This document shows, in pieces, positions 19,851 to 26,551 of a stretch of DNA of 26,551 bases. Source of the DNA: Saccoglossus kowalevskii (Eukaryota > Hemichordata > Enteropneusta > Harrimaniidae). Location of the stretch: positions 90,002-116,552 of the forward strand of contig NW_003148271.1 of the NCBI RefSeq assembly GCF_000003605.2, in the 5' to 3' direction. Each line of letters begins with the position of its first letter. Position 1 is the first letter of the stretch. The translations under genes and the position numbers were made by a program. Under the pieces are notes generated by a model. It was given only the letters and a program-made list of their open reading frames with translations, was not told the DNA's origin and searched no databases.

Positions 19851-20422
19851 ACTTTAAACATACTTCTAATCTTTGCAGATTTGGTTGATGCAGTAAAAAT
19901 ATGCTTTCAATGTCATGTGATAGGTATTAAATATTAATCAAATGACGAAGCATAGACCCCATTGTATAGGAAATTGCATTTTCACAGTGGCGATGCCAGC
20001 CATTTTGCATACGAGGGAGGAGATTTAAATAACCTTTTCACTATCAGTTCCCTCTTCACAAGTTCACAAAATAGTACGGTACAATTTATAGCCAATATTT
20101 TTGAGTAAAAACTGAAAGTTTACTCAAATTTTGTCTGTTGGCTCCAAAATTAGGGTTCATTTCCAAGAATATAAAAAAGTGCAGAAAAATTTGGGCAAAA
20201 TTGTCTGGTGAGGAAAAGGTTAAATAAATCCTATTGTATTTTCTACAAAAACCCACCATGGTTGCTGCGTGCGTATGTTATGCAACTCCCTTTGTGCAGA
20301 TGAACTATAGACCAATGATCAGTTCAGAAAACTCTACTTGGATGTACATTGTGCAAAGAACATGTGCATGTGTACTTACATGTACAGGCCACTCGTTTCA
20401 CTCTGATGCATGTTCCAATATT

Positions 20423-21131
20423 TAGCTCCGCTGTCGACTTTGTTGAGCGGAGCTTATCATTGTCCGTCGTCGTCCGTGTCAATGTTTTACTTTTTCGACT
20501 TCTTCTTGAAAACTACAAGCCTGAATGTTTTGATACTTGGTGTATACATGTATGTACCTTGGGGAGACCTCTCTTAGATTTGTTCATTTCATTTTGGTGA
20601 ATATTTTTGTCATTTTTGATAAAAAGTAATTTTTTCGACTTCTTTTTAAAAACTGCAAGTCCAATTGCTTTATTACATATATAGGTACAACATGTGGATC
20701 TCTCTCAGATTTGTTCATTTTGTAATGATATCTTCAATTTTCTAATTTTAGTGAATATTTTTGTCATTTTTGGTAAAAAGTGATATTTTCAACTTCTTGT
20801 TAAAAACCGCAAGTCCACTTGCTTTGATATTACATATATAGGTACTACATGTGGACCTCTCTCAGATTTGTTCATTTTGTAATGATATCTTTAATTCCCT
20901 AATTTTGGTGAATATTTTTGTCATTTTTGGTAAAAAGTGATATTTTCGACTTCTTGTTAAAAACCACAAGTCCAATTGCTTTGATATTACATATATAGGT
21001 ACTATATGTGGACCACTCTCAAATTTGTTCATTTCATGATGATATCTTCAATTCTCTAATTTTGATGAATATTTTTGTCATTTTTGGTAACAAGTGATAT
21101 TTTCGACTTCTTGTTAAAAACAGCGAAGCTA
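20423..21131. repeat. Tandem repeat of about 157 bp bounded by TAGCTYCGCTG inverted ends
   Basis: The word TCGACTTCTT (or TCAACTTCTT) recurs at 20495, 20635, 20789, 20946 and 21103, a period of 140 then 154-157 bases. Each unit contains TTTGTTCATTT and GAATATTTTTGTCATTTTTG. The block starts TAGCTCCGCTG (20423) and ends CAGCGAAGCTA (21131), a nearly perfect 11-bp inverted pair. A hairpin AGCTCCGCT/AGCGGAGCT (20424-20432, 20446-20454) sits at the left end and CAGCC/GGCTG (21135-21148) just outside the right. No coding frame runs through it. This looks like a non-autonomous DNA element with internal tandem repeats; superfamily not recognised. Confidence 0.7.
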
Positions 21132-24100
21132 TCTCAGCCGAGAGGCTGCTTGTTTGTAGATAACTTTGAATTGAATAGCTGAAAACAACTTTTGTCCCAT
21201 TCATCACGAGTAAACAACTTTCGTCACATTCTTCATGAGAGAACAAGCTTTGTCTGAAACTGGACAGGAAGTTGGTCAGTTTAAAAAACAGAAACTAACC
21301 AATTCTAGAGGCATACTTAGAACAACAGCAACAAGACAAAGAGTTGTATAACTTTTATATAACCATGCTGTTGTGGGCAGACTTTTAAAAAACACCACAA
21401 ATCCAAATTTATGATGTGCAACGCAGACTTTGTGTCTTGGGTGATGTATACATGCACATTTTGCCATTGTACATGTACTTACGGTACTTTCTTTCTATGC
21501 ATCACCACTACCAATATTTAATGATAAAGCAATTTTCAAAACATCTTATGTTGTCACCTAAGTATGCAATAACCTAGACTAAAGTCTTTACATTAGAATT
21601 GGTTCTGAATAGTCCATATATCAGAGGAAGATCAAATCTCGGAGCTATATGCTCATGAAGAATATCCGTCTTGTAATGAATAACGCGTGTGCAGAGAACA
21701 AATTCATTTCAATGTTGTAAAAAAGGACTGCGTCTAAATGGAAGGTGTGTCACACGGTTACACCCACCATCAAACAGCCAGGTGTAGTAAAGTATCGTAA
21801 AAAGTACTTGTCTGCTGTACTCCACAACGAATGTCCAAAACAGGGACTTGTGTTATGGAGCCGGTTCATTTGTCAGTGTGTGTTTCTGTTGATCTGACAT
21901 TATTTCGAGCATTAATGGATTTCACTCAAAGACAAGTCATAAAAGTTACCATATACATGTACATGTCAATTTTTTTTCATTTCATTGATCTTTTATCGAC
22001 TGGCAGCTACTTTTGTCCCAAAAATTTAAGAACCATTTCAAAGGCATGCATAGGCTGATTGGCATTGTTTAGTTATTTTTAGATTTGGATAAAATTTATT
22101 TGATTGGAGATAAATCTTTGATATGGAATGTCAGTATAATTTTTCTGATAAAACCTTTGATTTCACATTCAATTTTCCATGAAAACTCAACACAACATGT
22201 GAATTTACCATGGAAATGCATCAGAGCATGCCCTGTTGTGTTTGATTTCATGACAGTGTATACAAGTTTCTATTAGGAATTCTACCATTGTGTAATGGAG
22301 AAGTGACTGCTGAATTATTAAACCTAGGATGGTGAAGATGTTGTATGAACTGCTGAAAAATAAAGGCAGTAATTCAGCCATACCAAATGTTTAACTCAGG
22401 CTGGACAACTACTGAAATCAAATCAAGTAATTTTTGAGTAAGGTTTAAGTTGCGAGAAAAAGCAGAACAGTATAAAAGCATTTCCTCAAATGTACAGGCT
22501 GAAAGTTATCAAACTCAGTGAAATCATTATCGTCAAAACAATAATATACATAATCACAGATGCAACAGGTACATGTATATGTTAATATCTGAGGCAGAGA
22601 CTTGATTCCCCTCCCTCTTCCACATAAAATACACTACTGCTCATGTAGAAATTCTACCACACACACACCTGGCAGACTTTAGCTGTCCCAGGGATTGCAT
22701 GAACTGCCTAGTCTGGAAAAGGTGAAAATTTAAAGTATCTACCAGTATTTACTTGCCAAATGATGGGAAAAAAAAAATATTTGTATTATGATAATTAGCA
22801 CATTAATAGCCATAGTGATTTGTCTCCCTAAGCTAACAGCAACATTCAGCTATGACTGTCAATGTGCTAAAGTTGAATTCCACGTTCCCACTGATTAATC
22901 ACTATGAAAAATGATACAATCAGTTGGTTTGGCAACAAATCCTAAAATACTGAAGGTCATTGTTTCTAATCATCAAATCAAACATTACTCATTGTCACAA
23001 ATCACAACTCAACATTCGTATGATGCTGATACATGGGACATGGTTTTCTATGAAACATACAAAGTGGGATAGCAACTGTATAGCAAAATTTAAATAATTA
23101 CTGTAAAGTTCTTGAACGAAACAGATACTCAATTGGCAAATTCCTGTTTTCCAGGATATAATAAAGTTTCTTCACAGGGTACACAAGAACCTTGCACGCA
23201 AGGAATTGTTTGGAGTGTATGTACAGTCACAAATGAATATGACAGATACAATGATATTTGAATTACTAGTAACTAATTCACAACTTCTTTGCTTCAAAAG
23301 ATCAATCATTTGATATGTTTTGAACATACCAGTTTGAAAATTGTTGTACGCTGCACCAGACTATACTATTACCAATACATGCATGAAAAACATTTCAAAA
23401 TATCTGAATTTGGCTGACAACTTGTCATGCTTTCCCAACTAAAGGAGCACATAGATCAATAAATGTAAAACAAGACATGAATGTTACAGTCCCTGTCATT
23501 TAATTATAAAATACTTGTGTTTAAATAATACATGGAACATCTGCAAACAATTGAATTAATGTGTACTCTATGTGGGTACAACTCATCATAAAGTGATTTC
23601 CCTTAATCTGATAACTGAAAACTATCATTGACCCCGGTCCAAAATCTCAAAGTACACAAGTGCAACCAAACTATGTCTCATACATGCTCAAGAAACTGCA
23701 TTCATAAATCTGAATAATCCTTGATGTACCTTTACCGGTAATAACAACTTGACTTTGTTAATTCAGGTCTTTGTATATTACCAGGAACTGGGTCTGTTCC
23801 AGCATCACCACTATAATTCCCATCAAAATGTAGCCCTGACTCCCCTCTACATTTTTCTACTGAGATTGGTAATGATACGACCCATTTGTCACTGATTCAG
23901 AGCATTACAGTCTAAGCTAATTATTTATTCTGAGCATGCTCAGTTGTTCTCTCAGTGCAGTGGGGAGAGGATGAAAATCATAAAAAAGACCCACTTAGGA
24001 TTTTCAGATCTGGGAAAAAAAATTATGTGCATAAGCGACTGAGACTGGTTCATCAACCTGCCAAGTTTCATCGATATCTGCTTCAGAATTTCTGAGAAAA

Positions 24101-24783
24101 TGTTAGAGACGTCACAGAAAGAAAATTGAAATAAGAATAGTCCGCCTTTCAGGCTGCCTGAAACAGGGACTAAAAAGAACAAATTTTTCTATTCTTAAAT
24201 GTTGGGGTTTATTTGGACAACAGAATGTTTACCATTTGATTCATAGAAATGTAGTCGCCATTTATAATAAAAAATCCCCAATAGTTGGTACTCGTATATT
24301 GTTGAGCTGAGTTTATCTGAGGTAACTACATGCGCCCTCACATGACAAAAATTGGTTAATCTTTTTTCTTTACAAAGAGCTTGGTAAGGTCAAAAAAAGA
24401 AAGATTTTGCTTCTCGTCCTAGGGATTTTTTTTTCGTATTAAGATTATACTACAACAAGATACAAGTTAAACATTTATTCCATAATACTCTTGAATACAT
24501 GCGTTAAAGCTTGATTTGGAGCAACAAAACATCCCCCGAAACAAAACATTTACCCATTCTATATGTGAAAGACTCTACTATTAAAGAAAATGCATGAGGT
24601 CAGGTTTCAAATTGACAGTCAAACACACAATGACAATAAGCAAAACTATTTTTTTTTTGGCCAAAGCAGAAATTGGGACAGAAAAATGGACACACAACCT
24701 AAGAATGGTATTGTTTTAACAAGTTATGAACTAATAGAATGAATTTCTGAACATTTGAATGATCTCAGGACCAGTGTTTACTT
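21132..24783. other. Noncoding stretch, no gene seen
   Basis: About 3.6 kb of AT-rich, CpG-poor sequence. Frames on both strands are short and of low complexity. I recognise no exon, RNA gene or well-bounded repeat. ACATGT palindromic words recur (for example near 21,956). NOP16, expected from vertebrate linkage, was looked for and not recognised. Confidence 0.4.
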
Positions 24784-25080
24784 AATCTGATTAAAATCTG
24801 ATGTAAGTAGAGGTTAAATGTCCATCACTGGTGTACATCGCCCAAAGCTCTATGCAAGTTGTGTTCAGTTCTTGCTGGTCCAACAATCAATCAAAACTGA
24901 TAATACACTTAGGGTTTCTAGCAAGACACACTCAGATTCTAATTGGTTGACAAATCTCATCAGAGGAAAGCTCCTAGAACATGACTAGTTGGACCGATGT
25001 AGTTAAAGGCGATGTACACCAGTATCCAAAATTAAGAGCAGCTAGAGCCTCGACATAAAGCAGATTTTAATGAGATTGGT
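24784..25080. mobile_element. Long imperfect palindrome, probable foldback MITE
   Basis: Three nested inverted pairs line up. The outer pair is AATCTGATTAAAATCTG (from 24784) with CAGATTTTAATGAGATT (about 25062-25078). The middle pair, ACTGGTGTACATCGCC (24827-24842) with GGCGATGTACACCAGT (25008-25023), is perfect over 16 bp. The inner pair is GGTCCAAC (24877-24884) with GTTGGACC (24988-24995). About 300 bp thus shows mirrored structure with no coding frame. Target duplications were not identified. Confidence 0.6.
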
Positions 25081-25415
25081 TTTTACATTGAGAAGACGCT
25101 GCCAAATGCATGCTTACCCGGTAATTTCATGCAAATGCTAGTACATGTAGAATCCTATTGTTGTGGTGGTTTAATTAAAATTACAGGAATTGTCAGTCAG
25201 AAAAACTGGTACTGTAGTAAAAAGAAATTACTGTTGACCACACTAAAAAACATTATTTCAGATTTCTGATTCCTGGGAACAAAAATGCATGACAAATCAT
25301 ACTTGACTGTTCTTGCGTGGATAGGATGAGATGTTCACATCATGTCACATCATTTCATTAACAGCAATAAATTAGTAATTACACAGAGAGGAGTATATAT
25401 TGTCTGTATGTTGTT

Positions 25416-25594
25416 TCACTTTTTTATCTGGCCAGGTCCTTTAGAAGCTCCTAGTGCTATGCCCATGATCAGAGCTATTACTGTAAATCCTTGTGCACCT
25501 ATACGCATTCTCATCATCATCTGTGAGTTTCTAGTGTTTCCTTTTCTGAACTGTACAAGGCCCCATGTTAATGCAGTGGTCGTTGCCAGCATAC
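25416..25594 (-). CDS. HIGD2A: HIG1 domain family member 2A, last coding exon (5' exon outside window)
   Basis: The exon follows a TTTCAG acceptor, begins with two bases completing a Gly codon, and ends in TGA. It encodes 58 further residues starting MLATTTALTWGLVQF. The run SQMMMRMRIGAQGFTV matches the HIG1-domain signature between the two membrane helices and is very close to the same region of human HIGD2A. The helices are at about residues 2-16 and 38-51 of the exon product, and the tail is GPGQIKK. HIGD2A proteins sit in the mitochondrial inner membrane and assist cytochrome c oxidase (COX3 module) and supercomplex assembly. The N-terminal part is missing: every possible G|GT donor up to 26,551 was examined and none follows an open frame that resembles the family. 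A minus-strand ATTAAA at 25175-25170 could be its polyadenylation signal. Confidence 0.92.
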
Positions 25595-26551
25595 CTGAAA
25601 TCAATTAACATACATGTGTTGTTAGAGTAAGACACATGTGAACTTCAATAATTTGACAAATTAACTAGAGTAAGACACTGCTACATGTATACTAGCCCAT
25701 ATATTGATTTACTAGTATATGAAACATTTCACAGTCCTGTTGTTTGAGGGCGCCCACACATGCACATTCGTGTATAGACAAAAACTGTGAATCTGTACAG
25801 TCATGTCATGATATTTTGTTATAAATGCGTCAAACATTTATATCAGATATTTATGTAATGGGCCAACATTTTCCAGAATCCCAATGTATTTTGAGTTATG
25901 ATTTTCAGCAAATAAAAATTGTGTGTATATTTTGTTTCCCACCTTGTGATTAGTATTAGCATGGAGGTATCTCTTTTCTACCTCCGTGGTATTAGGCTGT
26001 GATTAGGCTGATCGGCCAGACACAAGTACCGGTAGTAGTGATTTTGGGGGTTTCGGAACTGCATGATTAAATTTAATAATATATGCCTGTATTTTTCAAT
26101 TGCTGCATATTTTAAGTGTTCTCAGACACAACGCAAGTTTTAATCATCAGCACTTTTCCCCCCAAGTCCGAAAAACTCTGTCCTCTGGGTCCCCCAAAAT
26201 AGTTTTTCAGTCATGGTCGTCATCGTCTCAGTTCACTCCAAGCAGACAGTTTCCCTGGCATGGAAGAAACCATGGCATTATTAGGTGAAATAGGTATTGC
26301 GTTTATAAACGCGTTTATTCTCAAAGACGAACAGGAAGTTAGTAGAAGACAACAGATTTTTTCGTTAATGTGGGGGAAAACATAGGTGTTAATCCGAAAA
26401 TTCGTTGTCTATTATTGTTTGTGATTGGTCCTGGCAACGTTTTGAGGATCTGTGAGAATAGTTCGATCGTTGTTTATTGGATTAAAAAGTTAAGCCCCCC
26501 CCCCCAAAAAAAATGTGGCAGACATCCCACCGCGTTCTTTTACTGGTCAAA
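25595..26551 (-). other. HIGD2A intron and CpG-rich 5' region
   Basis: The exon at 25416-25594 needs an upstream exon to the right, so this stretch begins as HIGD2A intron. From about 25,970 CpG becomes frequent (GCGTTTATAAACGCGTTTATT near 26,298 is a double palindrome), unlike the preceding 20 kb, suggesting that a promoter is near or just beyond the edge. A CCAAT motif (reverse complement ATTGG, about 26,424) is present. A C-tract of 13 followed by an A-tract lies at about 26,494-26,514. No exon could be confirmed. Confidence 0.5.

Noticed and set aside
20423-21150. Helitron (hairpin near the right end)
   Set aside because: No TC start or CTRR end was seen; the inverted ends argue against it.
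17181-25415. NOP16 between ARL10 and HIGD2A
   Set aside because: No open frame in this interval resembles the basic NOP16 N-terminus or its conserved C-terminal half. Very small exons could have been missed.
1-26551. Retroviral, LTR or LINE coding remains
   Set aside because: No reverse transcriptase, integrase or capsid-like motifs, and no long terminal direct repeats, were recognised on either strand.

Overview
The window looks like nuclear DNA from an AT-rich metazoan, most likely a marine invertebrate. Coding exons are short and separated by GT...AG introns. Long noncoding stretches carry many small non-autonomous DNA transposons (MITEs), foldback repeats and palindromic ACATGT words. 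No prokaryotic operon structure, rRNA or intact tRNA is seen. The species cannot be named from sequence alone; a hemichordate, echinoderm, brachiopod or mollusc would all fit.

Three protein genes can be built from splice-phase-consistent exons. (1) Minus strand, 7777-9750: a two-coding-exon gene for a 360-aa, mostly disordered, phosphosite-rich protein. Its C-terminal end resembles KIAA1191/p33MONOX. (2) Plus strand, 11359-17180: a complete four-exon, 228-aa ARL10/ARL9-type small GTPase with an N-terminal membrane anchor. (3) Minus strand, 25416-25594: the last coding exon of HIGD2A, a mitochondrial HIG1-domain protein; its first exon lies beyond the right edge. Genes 1 and 2 are head to head around a CpG-containing, TATA-less region (about 10,840-11,358). 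From memory, human 5q35.2 has KIAA1191(-), ARL10(+), NOP16(-), HIGD2A(+), so the window appears to keep an ancient gene neighbourhood, with HIGD2A inverted. NOP16 was not found and may lie to the right.

Layout: 1-2.9 kb is CpG-dense, without a recognisable gene, and holds a TA-flanked MITE (2138-2506) and an RFX X-box/CRE pair (2836-2859). 3-7.7 kb is CpG-poor noncoding DNA with a tandem array interrupted by a textbook hAT MITE (4579-4737, perfect 8-bp target duplication), a perfect 14-bp-stem palindrome (7074-7105) and a tRNA-like relic (7161-7241). 7.8-11.3 kb holds the p33MONOX-like gene, with foldback repeats in its introns or 5' flank. 11.4-17.2 kb is ARL10, with MITE and inverted-repeat insertions in its introns. 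17.2-25.4 kb is noncoding, with two related TTAA-type mini-elements, a GC-rich coding-like block (19704-19850), a tandem repeat of about 157 bp (20423-21131) and a long imperfect palindrome (24784-25080). 25.4 kb to the end is the HIGD2A 3' exon, its intron, and a CpG-rich block that probably announces its promoter.

The genes do not form one pathway. HIGD2A acts in mitochondrial respiratory-chain assembly; ARL10-type proteins are membrane-anchored atypical Arf-like GTPases; the p33MONOX family is poorly characterised. Their neighbourhood is a matter of conserved linkage, not of operon-like co-function.
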